Source: Actinomycetota bacterium
GTDB lineage: Bacteria > Actinomycetota > Aquicultoria > Aquicultorales > Aquicultoraceae
Reading direction: 5' to 3'
NCBI GenBank assembly: GCA_018333515.1
Contig: JAGXSZ010000008.1
Coordinates: forward strand, 1 to 53,646
Length of the DNA: 53,646 nucleotides
Shown here: in pieces, positions 19,026 through 27,863 of the stretch
Numbering within the stretch: position 1 is the first letter of the stretch
How the letters are laid out: each line of letters opens with the position of its first letter
Translations under genes and position numbers: made by a program
The notes under the pieces: model-generated
What the model was told of the DNA's origin: nothing
Seen by the model: only the letters and a program-made list of their open reading frames with translations
Databases searched by the model: none

Positions 19026-19352
19026 TCAACTCTTATTTTCCTGTGTATCCGTCAAACCGTGGAATAGGTCGGCACAACATGAAAACCTGCTGAAGTAGCC
19101 CGCAAGGTGGCTTCGCAGATTGCGCGTGTTCAGCGAGTATAGTACTTGCTGCCCTTCCCGGCGACCATGAACCAACCCAGCGTTTCTTAGAATCATGAGG
19201 TGTTTCGAGACCGTCGGCTGCGACGCTCGTATCGAGCGCACAATATCATTTACACACATCCGCTCTTGCTTCTCTAATAATGACAAAATTTTTTGCCTGG
19301 TCGGGTCAGACATGGCTTGAAAAAATATCACCCTCGACCTTACGGTTCGCAT
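19026..19352 (-). CDS. ArsR/SmtB-family metal- or metalloid-responsive repressor
   Basis: The 108-residue winged-helix protein carries the ArsR core: SDPTRQKILSLLEKQERMCVNDI, then the recognition region ASQPTVSKHLMILRNAGLV and the wing GRREGQQVLYSL. Cys33 lies in the alpha-3 position used by ArsR-type sensors, and a C-terminal Cys92-Cys93 pair could complete a thiolate site. The start ATG follows GGGTGGGC. An inverted repeat (TATGCC-6-GGCATA) just upstream probably is its operator. Ligand unknown; the BASS transporter 550 bp away is a plausible target. Confidence 0.88.
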   Translation of the reverse strand: MRTVRSRVIFFQAMSDPTRQKILSLLEKQERMCVNDIVRSIRASQPTVSKHLMILRNAGLVHGRREGQQVLYSLNTRNLRSHLAGYFSRFSCCADLFHGLTDTQENKS

Positions 19353-19376
19353 TTATGCCCACCCTTAATATTGTGT

Positions 19377-19394
19377 TATGCCTATATTGGCATA
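19377..19394. promoter_or_regulatory. putative ArsR operator
   Basis: The palindrome TATGCC-TATATT-GGCATA lies 25-42 bp upstream of the arsR-type start codon within AT-rich promoter sequence. Spacing and position suit autoregulation by an ArsR/SmtB protein. Confidence 0.5.
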
Positions 19395-19407
19395 TTAACA
19401 TAACTCG

Positions 19408-19568
19408 GGGATTTTGCAACTCATATTTTATCTTTCGTCTCCGCGCTCGCTTTCAGGGCTTTAGCCCTGATAATCGAATATGCGTGACCGCTATCAGCTA
19501 AAGAACTTAAGCTACGATCAATTAAAGTCCCTGGTCGCGAGGTTGCTATTTTTGAGTTGCAAAATCCC
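19408..19568. repeat. 161-bp MITE-like element with 15-bp terminal inverted repeats
   Basis: GGGATTTTGCAACTC at 19408-19422 is perfectly inverted at 19554-19568. The 131-bp interior codes nothing and contains a CAGGGC-TTTA-GCCCTG hairpin (19452-19467). The remainder of 19569-19922 shows no gene. Mobility is inferred from structure only. Confidence 0.5.
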
Positions 19569-19922
19569 TGTGACTAGTGGTTAACGGCAACACGATATTA
19601 AATGCCGGTTTACGGGCATTTCCCGGCACAGACTCAAATCATACCACTATATGCCGGCTGCAATACGAAGAGAAACCGGGGGCTACAGCGTGTGCAAACA
19701 CTAAGGAATGTGCGCTCGACCGACTAACGGATTTCTCGTTAGGTATGCCAACGCGCCACTATCAGGCGTGTTCAGTTTTATGGTACAAGCGTTAAGAAAA
19801 GCATTACGCTTGTTAATTAATATGAAACATGCTAGTCTGCCAGCCGAAATCCGACAACACTTAGAATAGGTTGCGCCGGACCTCGAATGCGGCGCCTCGT
19901 GCCCGTAATCGCAAAGACTCGT

Positions 19923-21434
19923 TTACGGCAGCCCTCTGATGAAGGCCTCCTTAACATCGGGTCGCCACATGGTGGGGTTGTGGCAATCCAAACACACAGA
20001 ATCCAAATCCTGCGACGGACCAAGGTCGAGCGAGAGCAGCTTCGCGAGAACCTCGCGTCTCTCACCGGGTCTTACCGCTTCGCCATCGAGGTCGATACCG
20101 AAGAGGTCGTTCTTGAGCATCTTCCAGGCTAAGGTGCGGTGCGGCCAGGAGAGACCCACACTCATGCACTCGGGGGAACAGCCGATGTCGGAACTTCTCC
20201 AACCGGGGTTCCGGTTTTCGGAATGTTCTTGGTTATAATTGCTTAAGATATAGGCGTCCGCGTCAAACTCGCCGTTTCCCATAGATTCGAGACCGTTGGC
20301 GTCGGCGATATCCGAAACTTGCGAGTAGGCCTCTCGGGGCCATTTAATCTTAGACTGCACGGCGGCGCTGTGACACAGGTCGCAGTCCCCACCGCCTCGA
20401 TGGCAGCTGCGGCACGAAGGTCCGTTGTTGATATCGTCGTCGGGATTGAAGACTGTTTGCCCGTCGCATTTACTAGGCTGAGAATCATGCCCATAGGCTT
20501 CGGAATAGTTTTCCAGACCGACGCCCCCTTTCAGCGCAAGTTCCTCGGAGTATATAAGGGAAGGGACGTCGTGCAGACCGGCGTTGCCGTCGTGGCAATC
20601 TACGCAAAGCTCGTTTACGCTTATGACCTTTTCATACGGGACGCTGGAGTGTTTCGGGCTGAGCGGGTTCTCGGTTGCGGGGTCATCCCAGTCTATCGCT
20701 ATCTTGTTGACCGGGTACGGTACCGACGCCGAGTAATTCCCGATATTTATATCGTCGATTTCGCCGGCCGCCCCCGGAGCATACTCGAGATCCGGGTTCT
20801 TCTTTAGAAGCCAACGTCCGGGCTTATGGATTGACAGCGTACCCGCTTGTAGCGACGTCTGAATCGAATTGAAGCCGGAATCGAGAATACCGTATATTGG
20901 ATTACCGCTTGCTGAATGACCGAGCGTTCTTACAGGGTTGGCATGGGCGGCATGACAATCGAAGCAAGAGAGCCCACCCCGCCAGAACGAGGGTGTGAAA
21001 GCCGGGTATGTGTCGCCCGGTGCTTTCCACTTACCGGAGTCTACGCCGAAACCGTGGCTGTGGCCGGTGTCGTACTCTATCGTTCCGTCGTCGTTGTTGT
21101 CCATCGCGATATAACTGGAAGAAGCGGAGCCTGAACCATGACACCAGTCACAAGCACCGTCTTTCGTAATCGCTAATATCGACAAATCCACTTCGCCCTT
21201 ACTATCCGTACCGTGACATATATCACAACGCGAAGGTGTCGTGATATATCTTCCATGGAGGCCTGGTTCGGAATTTTTTACAATTAGGCTCGGTTTCCCT
21301 ATTGCGACGTCGAAGCTGTGGGCCGCGACAGGCTGCGATATGTTCCACTTACTTAATTCGTTATCTGCTGCGTATGCCGCCGAGACGAAGCACGGAATGA
21401 TAAGGGCGACCATGATAAGTAACCGCCTCAACAT
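19923..21434 (-). CDS. exported multiheme (seven CxxCH) cytochrome c
   Basis: The 503-residue product has a signal peptide (MLRRLLIMVALIIPCFVSAAYAA) and seven CxxCH heme-binding motifs: CDICH, CDWCH, CFDCH, CVDCH, CRSCH, CDLCH and CLDCH. Spacing is irregular, as in extracellular electron-transfer or nitrite/sulfite-type decaheme relatives. No CxxCK is seen. A non-heme CSPEC lies near residue 430. The RBS is GGGAG. Its neighbour on the same strand is a beta-propeller membrane protein, so the pair may form a surface redox module. Electron partner and substrate are unknown; heme ligation is inferred from the motifs. Confidence 0.9.
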   Translation of the reverse strand: MLRRLLIMVALIIPCFVSAAYAADNELSKWNISQPVAAHSFDVAIGKPSLIVKNSEPGLHGRYITTPSRCDICHGTDSKGEVDLSILAITKDGACDWCHGSGSASSSYIAMDNNDDGTIEYDTGHSHGFGVDSGKWKAPGDTYPAFTPSFWRGGLSCFDCHAAHANPVRTLGHSASGNPIYGILDSGFNSIQTSLQAGTLSIHKPGRWLLKKNPDLEYAPGAAGEIDDINIGNYSASVPYPVNKIAIDWDDPATENPLSPKHSSVPYEKVISVNELCVDCHDGNAGLHDVPSLIYSEELALKGGVGLENYSEAYGHDSQPSKCDGQTVFNPDDDINNGPSCRSCHRGGGDCDLCHSAAVQSKIKWPREAYSQVSDIADANGLESMGNGEFDADAYILSNYNQEHSENRNPGWRSSDIGCSPECMSVGLSWPHRTLAWKMLKNDLFGIDLDGEAVRPGERREVLAKLLSLDLGPSQDLDSVCLDCHNPTMWRPDVKEAFIRGLP

Positions 21435-21767
21435 GTCGCTCCCAATACGTCTTCAGCAGCCGGTCTATTTAGCTGTCAAAGGATAGTCCCTTAATATATC
21501 GGCCGCTACCTGCAATTATTTAGCGTTTAGCAATTTGAGATGCGCCTTATGCGGCTAAGCTACCCACAAGACGCAAGAACTAACGGATTTTAGGTTATCG
21601 TTCTTTATCGATATTTTGTTTGCGCAGGTAATTGCGGTGCGGCAGCGCTAACGGCCTTGCTCTTAGCCGAGACCACTCCTAGAGCCTTCTTCAAAGATCA
21701 AACGCTATATTATTGGAGGTATCTTGGGTTGTTCAAAGAGTTAGCGGAGCGACTATCGAGGGGTTTG
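21435..21767. other. intergenic gap before the cytochrome gene
   Basis: Contains the presumed minus-strand promoter region of the multiheme cytochrome. I see no gene, no strong hairpin and no repeat. Confidence 0.4.
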
Positions 21768-22065
21768 CTAGGGCAGCCCTATTTCGACGGGCTCGCGCAT
21801 CTCGAAATCGCTTATTAGGCACTTCTCGACAGGGGGGCATGGAAAGAACCAGACCGACTCGGTAACCTTTTGGCCGGGTTTAAGGACGTGCGAATCGTTA
21901 GATAGCAAGCCAAGCGCTATAATTACAACGACGGCCGCTATGGCGTCAACCTTTAGGTTTGTACCTTTGAAAATTTTTGAAAAGTATTCATCCGACCAAA
22001 GCGATAGCGTATTCAGCGCTTCCGCTATATCCCTTACTCTTTTGTCGTCTCGGTTCCATCCTCTT
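21768..22065 (-). pseudogene. coding-like open segment lacking a start codon
   Basis: Minus strand, overlapping the end of the beta-propeller gene in another frame. An open segment encodes DDKRVRDIAEALNTLSLWSD, then a hydrophobic helix (DAIAAVVVIIALGLL) and a tail with VWFFPCPPVEKCLISDF, ending at TAG 21770-21768. The composition looks like a real membrane protein, but no ATG, GTG or TTG precedes the helix in frame. It may be a frameshifted remnant, a frameshift extension of the propeller gene, or a gene with a rare start codon. Confidence 0.35.
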
Positions 22066-23551
22066 CTTTTGCTCCGATTCTCGATTTCAAAAGAAAGCCG
22101 ATACCTATCGCTAAAACGACCGGGATTATATATATCAAAAACGAGCCGGCGCCAAGACCGCCCTGCACTTCGCTATCTTCGCTCTTTTTGGGCTGCTTGG
22201 CCTTCATAACATCTTTATCGGCAATGGCGGCCACAGATGAGTTTGCGGAAATATACAAGACGCCTTCGGGCCCGATAGAGGCCTTACCGCCTACCTTCGC
22301 CCTCCATCTCATTGTCCCGTTCTTAGTTAGACAGGTTAGATACCAGTCCGTAGAGCTTATATAGATATCGCCTTCCCCGTCGATTACCGGCGGCTCGCTA
22401 AAGTCATCGTCGCGACTTTTGAAAGACCATTTCGACTCACCGTCGGGGGTGATACCTATAATATACGCATCGCCTATCGTAAGCGCCCTGTCCTCGGTGT
22501 AGTTCAAGATCGTAGTGGCCAGAACTATGGTACCGTCCTCCGCAATCGCCGGCATAGTGCTTTTCTTTCCTTCTGTTAGAAATCGCCACTTCGGTTTGCC
22601 GCTCGGCTCGAAAGCGTAGACATACTCCATGCCGGCGGTTCCCTCAAAGCGCGTCGCCGAAAAGTAGACGGTGTCGTCTTTAGCCAAGACCGGCGAGGAG
22701 ATATCGGTCGTCTCGGCGACATCCACTTCATACTTCCATTTCAAGGCACCGGACGAGCTAACCGCATAGAGCGCCAAATCCGCTGTTGTAAAGTAAACGG
22801 TTCCGTCGCTTCCGATAGCCGGCGAGCTGTCGATTTTCCCATCCGCCTTGAAGACCCATTTTACGTCACCGGTCTTTGTGACCGCGTACAGGGTCTGCCC
22901 GGCTACCGTGCCCGCGTAAACGGTCTCGTCCTTGTCGAGCATGACGCCCCCCGACGATTCGCCGTTTAGTTTGATAGTCCACTTAGTCGAGCCGTCTTTC
23001 TTGTCGATGGCCGTAAGGTTTCGACCGATGACCGCATATACGGTGCCGTCTTTGCCAATCGCCAGCGGGCCGGTTACATTTCCCTTTTCGCTCGAAACCC
23101 AGATGACCTTTTTATCATCGCCAAACGCGAAGACGCCGGAGTTCCCTATGGCTTCAGCGGCCAAATCGGAGGCGCTCTGAGTAGTCGATGTCTCTTCTTT
23201 CGGCGTGACTATGACTCCGGCGTAAGCGATACCTTCCCGGCTAACCGCCATCGGCGTACTGGGCTTTCCTGTCTGGCCGAAGGGTATTACCCATAAGACC
23301 GTCGGCTTGAGGGGGCCTTTGAATTCGCTGCGGCCGGAATGGCGCATATCGTGCTGATAGACATACCAATCGTCTACAATTGCTTTCTTCTCGACCTTTT
23401 TCTTCCCGGTCTTTGTCGCTTCGGCTGCCGGCTTTTGAGCTTTTTCCGCGGCAAATGCCATCGGGAACATTATGAGGCTCTCCATGATAAGCATGAAGAT
23501 GAGCAAGCCCATCCAGACAGACTTTCCTCGCTGCGACTTTCTGTGCGGCAT
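22034..23551 (-). CDS. exported PQQ-like beta-propeller protein with C-terminal membrane anchor
   Basis: The 505-residue product has a long signal sequence (GLLIFMLIMESLIMFPMAFA). A Lys-rich linker follows, then about seven propeller blades with recurrent GTVYA, KWxF and SSPAIGSDGTVYFTT-like repeats, and a C-terminal TM helix (FLIYIIPVVLAIGIGFLLKS) with a short charged tail. This blade type occurs in BamB and quinoprotein dehydrogenases. The enzyme-specific Ca/PQQ residues cannot be judged by eye, so it may be a scaffold rather than an enzyme. The ATG at 23551 follows GGAGTG. It precedes the multiheme cytochrome gene on the same strand. Confidence 0.85.
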   Translation of the reverse strand: MPHRKSQRGKSVWMGLLIFMLIMESLIMFPMAFAAEKAQKPAAEATKTGKKKVEKKAIVDDWYVYQHDMRHSGRSEFKGPLKPTVLWVIPFGQTGKPSTPMAVSREGIAYAGVIVTPKEETSTTQSASDLAAEAIGNSGVFAFGDDKKVIWVSSEKGNVTGPLAIGKDGTVYAVIGRNLTAIDKKDGSTKWTIKLNGESSGGVMLDKDETVYAGTVAGQTLYAVTKTGDVKWVFKADGKIDSSPAIGSDGTVYFTTADLALYAVSSSGALKWKYEVDVAETTDISSPVLAKDDTVYFSATRFEGTAGMEYVYAFEPSGKPKWRFLTEGKKSTMPAIAEDGTIVLATTILNYTEDRALTIGDAYIIGITPDGESKWSFKSRDDDFSEPPVIDGEGDIYISSTDWYLTCLTKNGTMRWRAKVGGKASIGPEGVLYISANSSVAAIADKDVMKAKQPKKSEDSEVQGGLGAGSFLIYIIPVVLAIGIGFLLKSRIGAKEEDGTETTKE

Positions 23552-23714
23552 CAACCAATCACTCCTCGACTCGCTTAATTGAATATGATTGCGGTTAAAT
23601 TACGATTTGCCTAGATAATCATAACATAATTTGGCGCGCGGGCTATCTCGAAATTGTTTTCGAAGTATGCCTTGGTCGTCGCGGAGTGCTGTTGCCCCCC
23701 CATCGCCGCGCCGT

Positions 23715-23805
23715 TAGGGTTCCGCGCTTGCGGGTATAGAACACTTTGCCGACGATAAACGTTGACGAAAACGTCTAGGGTTCCGCGCTTGCGGGTATAG
23801 AACAC
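23715..23805. repeat. tandem 30-bp direct repeat pair
   Basis: Identical 30-bp units at 23715-23744 and 23776-23805, 61 bp apart, contain TTCCGCGCTTGCGGGTATAG. Each has a CCGC-GCTT-GCGG mini-hairpin followed by TATAGAACAC. They lie 60-150 bp upstream of the YHS gene and might be tandem regulatory or promoter elements. Confidence 0.6.
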
Positions 23806-23863
23806 ACTGAGCGTTAGCATAAAGCGTACCGCGTGCGTAAACCTTGAGTTAAGGATGGATACA

Positions 23864-24031
23864 ATGGCGACATGCCCAGTCTGCAAGATGCCGGTCGACG
23901 AGAAAAAGACGGAATACAAGAGCGAGCATGAGGGAACGACCTATTATTTCCACAGTCGCGAAGAGAAGCGCACGTTCGACCAGAACCCGCATGATTACGG
24001 GGGTCGACCCGGCTTAATGGGTATTCGCTGA
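23864..24031 (+). CDS. small YHS-domain protein (55 aa)
   Basis: This short gene was read directly. It begins MATCPVCKMPVDEKKTEYKS and carries the YHS core (YYFHSREEKRTFDQNPHDYG). CPVCKMPV matches the metal-associated YHS start (DPVCGMxV). The second usual Cys (FCSxxC) is replaced by FHSREE, so only one Cys pair remains. Such domains accompany heavy-metal transporters and oxygenases. AAGGATGGATACA provides a weak RBS. Confidence 0.7.
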   Translation: MATCPVCKMPVDEKKTEYKSEHEGTTYYFHSREEKRTFDQNPHDYGGRPGLMGIR

Positions 24032-24347
24032 TTGCCCTCGAGTGTGCGTTCCTAAGAATTTCGCGTTAGAGGCGCGCTAGAGATTGTCTCTCCATATCAG
24101 GCTACCCGCTTAGGGTAGCGACGGCGTATCCGGCGCTTGATGCTGAGTCTCGATATTTTCCTCTGATACCTGACCATCGACCAACTACCGTTCGTTAGGT
24201 CGGGCAACGCGAGATAGAAGAAACAAACATATCTCACCAGTTGCTTCAAGTGTGCTGCGATTTGTGCCATGATTTTAGATTATCCTCGATGAGCCGGTCT
24301 GTCGTTCAATATAATAAACTTCTATGGAGCTGGGATAAATCCTTCTG
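24032..24347. other. intergenic gap, no gene seen
   Basis: About 315 bp between the YHS gene and tRNA-Thr. A small GGCTACCCGCTTAGGGTAGC hairpin-like stretch lies near 24101-24121. Nothing else is supported. Confidence 0.4.
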
Positions 24348-24421
24348 AGCCTCCTACCGGAATCGAACCGGTAACCTCTCGATTACAAGTCGAGTGCTCT
24401 GCCAAGTTGAGCCAAGGAGGC
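24348..24421 (-). tRNA. tRNA-Thr (anticodon TGT)
   Basis: 74 nt. Acceptor GCCTCCT pairs AGGAGGC, the anticodon loop is CTTGTAA with anticodon TGT, and the T arm is CCGGTTCGATTCCGG. No encoded CCA. It lies 13 bp after tRNA-Tyr and is likely co-transcribed with it. Confidence 0.95.
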
Positions 24422-24434
24422 AACTATGTTTTTG

Positions 24435-24516
24435 TGGAGGGAGCAGGATTTGAACCTGCGAAGGCTTCGCCAACGGATTTACAGTCCGTCCCCTTTGGCC
24501 GCTCGGGAATCCCTCC
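24435..24516 (-). tRNA. tRNA-Tyr (anticodon GTA)
   Basis: 82 nt with a long class II variable arm, as expected for bacterial tRNA-Tyr. The acceptor is GGAGGGA/TCCCTCC, the anticodon loop CTGTAAA and the T arm GCAGGTTCAAATCCTGC. It is the first of a tRNA-Tyr/tRNA-Thr pair. Confidence 0.95.
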
Positions 24517-24638
24517 TTGTGCGCTTGTTTCAACTAAAACATAAAGAAAGCTTTGATAGTCACAGCTCAGCGACCTCAATAGCTGAAAAGAATTATAGCA
24601 TAGACGCCGCGCGTTGAGAATAGAGTAGGAGAGCCTTG

Positions 24639-25163
24639 TTAAATAAGGCGGACGTATGAGTCGACCGGGGCGCTGCAACTCACCTCGTCTCCGCGACGGC
24701 CCTCTTCGAGGCATTTCTCAAGCAGCACTAAGTTGAGGGTGTCTTCACGGTTATACTCAAGGAGGCGCTCCAGCGCGTCGAGGCTGCGGTGGAGGCGATA
24801 CCGGCGCCAGAGAATCCGGGGGTCGTCCTCGCCGCGCCCGAATATGCTCCGCCCGATTCCGAGAGTCCGTTCCACCACTTTTAAGCCGCCTTTGAGGTTG
24901 CGCTTCCAGCAATCATACATAAGGTCGCGTGACTCGAAGCCTTTGCGAAGATTTACGCCCAGGCACTGACGAATCATCGGCAGGTCAAAGCGGTTGCCGT
25001 TATAGGTATAAAGGGTCGTTACGCCATCGAGCCGGGCCATGAGAGTCTCCGGCGTGATTTCCTCGCCTATCATCTGGATAAGCGTGCCGTTGTCGGCAAT
25101 ATAAAACCCGACAACCGTTAGCTCATTTGAAAATGAGGTCTCAATATCGAGATAGGCTCTCAT
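24639..25163 (-). CDS. RNase H-like 3'-5' exonuclease domain protein (YprB type)
   Basis: The 174-residue product starts MRAYLDIETSF, the ExoI-like motif of DEDD nucleases with catalytic Asp and Glu. It continues with LYTYNGNRFDLPMIRQCLG (motif II-like, second Asp) and ENREDTLNLVLLE-type YNREDTLNL near the end, typical of the RNase_H_2/YprB family. The substrate is probably nucleic acid; the role is unknown. The ATG at 25163 follows GGAGAG and is preferred over an upstream in-frame start without RBS. Confidence 0.85.
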   Translation of the reverse strand: MRAYLDIETSFSNELTVVGFYIADNGTLIQMIGEEITPETLMARLDGVTTLYTYNGNRFDLPMIRQCLGVNLRKGFESRDLMYDCWKRNLKGGLKVVERTLGIGRSIFGRGEDDPRILWRRYRLHRSLDALERLLEYNREDTLNLVLLEKCLEEGRRGDEVSCSAPVDSYVRLI

Positions 25164-25293
25164 GACTCTCCAATCGTTGCGGCACCCCAATTGTAGCGCA
25201 TACGGATATGGGGGAGAAGCTATCGTCCTGTAGTATCTCCGGTTCGCCGATGGCCTTGTCGGAAGAGCGGAACTCGTTCCCGTTCTCTCATAT

Positions 25294-25665
25294 CTACTTC
25301 ATAATAGCGATGAGCCGGAGAGCGGCTTTATAGATTAGCCACAAGATAACGATGGCTATCAGCGACGAAAACTCGATTACCATAGTGCCCGAGACCACAT
25401 CGCTGACGATTCCCTTGAAGATGTCTACAATCGGCGCCGTCGCATTGTAGATGAGCGTGACAAAGGCATTATGCGAATTCGCTCCTATTAATTTAAACGC
25501 GAACCTTAAAAGGACGATTGCCACCATTATCCAGAAGACATAATCGACGATTTGACTAGCTTTGATACTCGAACTAATTTCGGTGGGCGGTTTGAGTTTA
25601 GATGTCGCCGCGTTGTTATCGAGCGTGTTCGGCTCGACTCGGCTGTGATTACCTACTTCTTCCAT
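25294..25665 (-). CDS. YggT-like small membrane protein
   Basis: The 123-residue product has a hydrophilic N-terminus of about 40 residues, then two strong TM segments (YVFWIMVAIVLLRFAFKLIG and VIEFSSLIAIVILWLIYKAA) separated by a loop (NAFVTLIYNATAPIVDIFKG). The LRFxFKLxGAN...FVxxIYxxTxPxVxPFxG-like pattern resembles YggT/YCII membrane proteins. Function unknown. The ATG follows GAGGAGGGACC. Confidence 0.75.
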   Translation of the reverse strand: MEEVGNHSRVEPNTLDNNAATSKLKPPTEISSSIKASQIVDYVFWIMVAIVLLRFAFKLIGANSHNAFVTLIYNATAPIVDIFKGIVSDVVSGTMVIEFSSLIAIVILWLIYKAALRLIAIMK

Positions 25666-25785
25666 GGTCCCTCCTCGATTATAGTTCAAGCCATTGTATG
25701 TATCGCCGGCTCCTGTCTATTATACGACAAGACCGCTAAAAAAAACCCGCAAATTTGATATTTGAATTAACCGTAGAGCCTGGGA

Positions 25786-26418
25786 TTATGTATAGAATCT
25801 GCCCTCTGGCTGATATCCCTTGAGAAACTTCTCGGGGCGGATAAAGAACGGGTTTTCGTGGATTTCTTCGCCCAGGATGACGTATGGGTGCGTTTTGATA
25901 AGGTTGTTCGCGATTTGACCGGAAATCATGCGCTGGTTATATTGGCACAACATAATCGCGGGCAGCTTGCCCAGATAGTTGTTGATGGCGGCCTCGAAAC
26001 GGAGCCAAGCGTCGACGTTGTTATTGTCCGCCACAGCCCAGGTAAACTCGTTCGCTATGCGAAGCGCCGCCCACCCCTGCTTGCCCGCGGCCTCGGTCGC
26101 CTCGACTATCAGCTTGGCTAGCTTTTCGTCGTCGAAATGACCGTTGTTCATGTAAAACTCATCGTGCGTCATGAACAAGAGTTGCCCCTCTATCAGGTAA
26201 TAGCCGACATCCATGTTCAGTTTGAGCAAACGGTCCTGGAGCGCGGCGGCCATATCTTTGTCGAGGATGCAGAGACATTTGTGGTTCTGCCGGATGGCGT
26301 CTTTGATGTACTCGACGAGCACGCTGGAGCGCTGCTCGTCGCTATCGTAGAAATGAACGATGTGGTCGCCCAGTTGCACGTCATAATCGATGTATCCGGT
26401 AGACTTGATAACCTTCAC
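25786..26418 (-). CDS. MEDS-domain sensory protein
   Basis: The 210-residue product matches the MEDS (methanogen/methylotroph DcmR sensory) domain: GDHIVHFYDSDEQRSSVLVEYIKDAI near the N-terminus, CLCILDK, then an LRIANEFTWA stretch and the late CQYNQRMISG. MEDS proteins are predicted to bind small hydrocarbon-like ligands and often partner with histidine kinases or anti-sigma networks. No output domain is fused. The start is GTG at 26418 after AGAGGTG. An STAS protein follows upstream on the same strand, suggesting a signalling link. Confidence 0.85.
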   Translation of the reverse strand: MKVIKSTGYIDYDVQLGDHIVHFYDSDEQRSSVLVEYIKDAIRQNHKCLCILDKDMAAALQDRLLKLNMDVGYYLIEGQLLFMTHDEFYMNNGHFDDEKLAKLIVEATEAAGKQGWAALRIANEFTWAVADNNNVDAWLRFEAAINNYLGKLPAIMLCQYNQRMISGQIANNLIKTHPYVILGEEIHENPFFIRPEKFLKGYQPEGRFYT

Positions 26419-26642
26419 TCATGCACCTCTGTAAGTTTTATTAATTATATCAGATTGGCGCTACTGCTATGACTTTTAGCGGGTTTTCTTGGTGCTGGCG
26501 GGATGCACGGGGCTGTGCCAAGATGTTTGTTTGGGGATGTGATTGGTGCGCGATGCTTTGTTGCGAAATGAGCCGGTGGCGGCCATGCTTGAAGCGTTGA
26601 TTGGCGGCGGATTCGCGATGCGCTGGATACGCTCTATCGGAC

Positions 26643-26975
26643 TTAGGCTATAAAATCATGGTCGCGGTTGCCTTTGAAAAATATGGTATCGAAGCCGGCC
26701 ATTTGGAAGACGCGCTTAAGAGACGGCTTTGCGTTTATGACAGTGACTTCGCCGTCGATGGTGCGGCTTAGTTTGAGCAAGAGGCCAAAGGCCGAGCTGT
26801 CGGAATAGTCGACTTTGTCATAGTCGAAGACGACATCGACTATCTCCTCGCTGACGCAGAGAGGATATATCGCCTGCTTAAGCACGCCAACTGTATGAAA
26901 ATCCAGCGAACCGACGGGCCTTACTATCAACTTGCGGTCATCTATGATATCTACCGAAAAAGAAAAATTACTCAT
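26643..26975 (-). CDS. STAS-domain protein (anti-sigma factor antagonist-like)
   Basis: The 110-residue product has the STAS layout: GSLDFHTVGVLKQAI (strand-helix) and VVFDYDKVDYSDSSAFGLLLKLSRT, where the DSSAF Ser is the usual phosphorylation site, then GEVTVINAKPSLKRVFQMAGF. Such proteins switch partners with HATPase kinases; SpoIIE-type phosphatases reset them. Both partner types occur in this window (29664 and 49386). I chose the internal ATG at 26975, which fits domain length and follows GGTGTGGG. Confidence 0.85.
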   Translation of the reverse strand: MSNFSFSVDIIDDRKLIVRPVGSLDFHTVGVLKQAIYPLCVSEEIVDVVFDYDKVDYSDSSAFGLLLKLSRTIDGEVTVINAKPSLKRVFQMAGFDTIFFKGNRDHDFIA

Positions 26976-27308
26976 CAACCCACACCTTACTCGTAGCCCC
27001 ATAAACCCGATGCTGCTGCCCCAACTAAGCAAGATTACTGCATGCTTAATGCCTACCCAAAAATCGCGGAGACTAAGCAGGGGTTGGGGTATAATGCGGG
27101 TAGATTACGGCCTTTCAACACCATAATTGTTCTATTTTTGAGTATCTTTTATCCTGGCCAGGACCCACAGTAAACAACGTCCCCTACTTCATATTATGAT
27201 ATAAACAGGACTAGCGGGAAACATCGCGCCTTATTCTGTCAATTCTGGCGACGGACACAATAATTGTCGGTCGGTTACTGTATCTTGAGTTATAAAGGAT
27301 TGTCTAGT
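26976..27308. other. intergenic gap, divergent promoters expected
   Basis: Separates the divergent STAS and P-loop kinase genes. A degenerate copy of the REP-like motif (ACAACGTCCCCTAC) lies near 27176-27190. No other element is evident. Confidence 0.35.
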
Positions 27309-27863
27309 ATGCATGTTTTAGTTTGCGCAGGACCGCCGTTATCGGGTAAATCCACGGTCGCTAAAGCCTTTGCCATAAAGAAGCATTGGACGTACATAGA
27401 AGTCGACTCTGTTTTGAGTTTGTTGGTTCCAGATTCAAATCGATGTCTTGAACATCGTAAACTAGGATATCGTGCGGCGCATAGACTTGTAAGCGTACTT
27501 CTAGAGTTCGGACAAAATGTTGTTGTCGATTGCACGTACAGTCGTATATTCTATAGGCAAGACTTGGTAAGCGCGGTAAATCGGGTTGAAGGCTCGCTAT
27601 ACCTCGCGGAATTCCATGTAGACCGGGAGAGCGCGCTATCAAGGTTTGAGAGCAGACAGAACCACCCCGCCATCGATCTAACCGAGGATAGGGTGGCGGA
27701 CTTAGTTGCCGCATATCCATATTCCAACACCGGATTATTAATCGACCTCTCGATTATAGACGTCGAAGAAGCCGTAGAAAACATATCGCATCTTACCTCT
27801 GCTACTAATCCTTTGGATAACGGGCTCTGGATAAGCTCCGGAGGGCCCGATTTAATCGATTGA
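27309..27863 (+). CDS. P-loop kinase-like ATP-binding protein
   Basis: The 184-residue product begins MHVLVCAGPPLSGKSTVAKAF, with Walker A GPPLSGKST (8-16). It has a Walker B-like NVVVDCTYSRIFYRQDL and a lid-like segment ESRQNHPAIDLTEDRVADL. It resembles the AAA_33/polynucleotide kinase-type small-molecule kinases (shikimate kinase fold). Substrate unknown. Codon use is slightly AT-richer than neighbours. The ATG is preceded by AAAGG. Confidence 0.75.
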   Translation: MHVLVCAGPPLSGKSTVAKAFAIKKHWTYIEVDSVLSLLVPDSNRCLEHRKLGYRAAHRLVSVLLEFGQNVVVDCTYSRIFYRQDLVSAVNRVEGSLYLAEFHVDRESALSRFESRQNHPAIDLTEDRVADLVAAYPYSNTGLLIDLSIIDVEEAVENISHLTSATNPLDNGLWISSGGPDLID

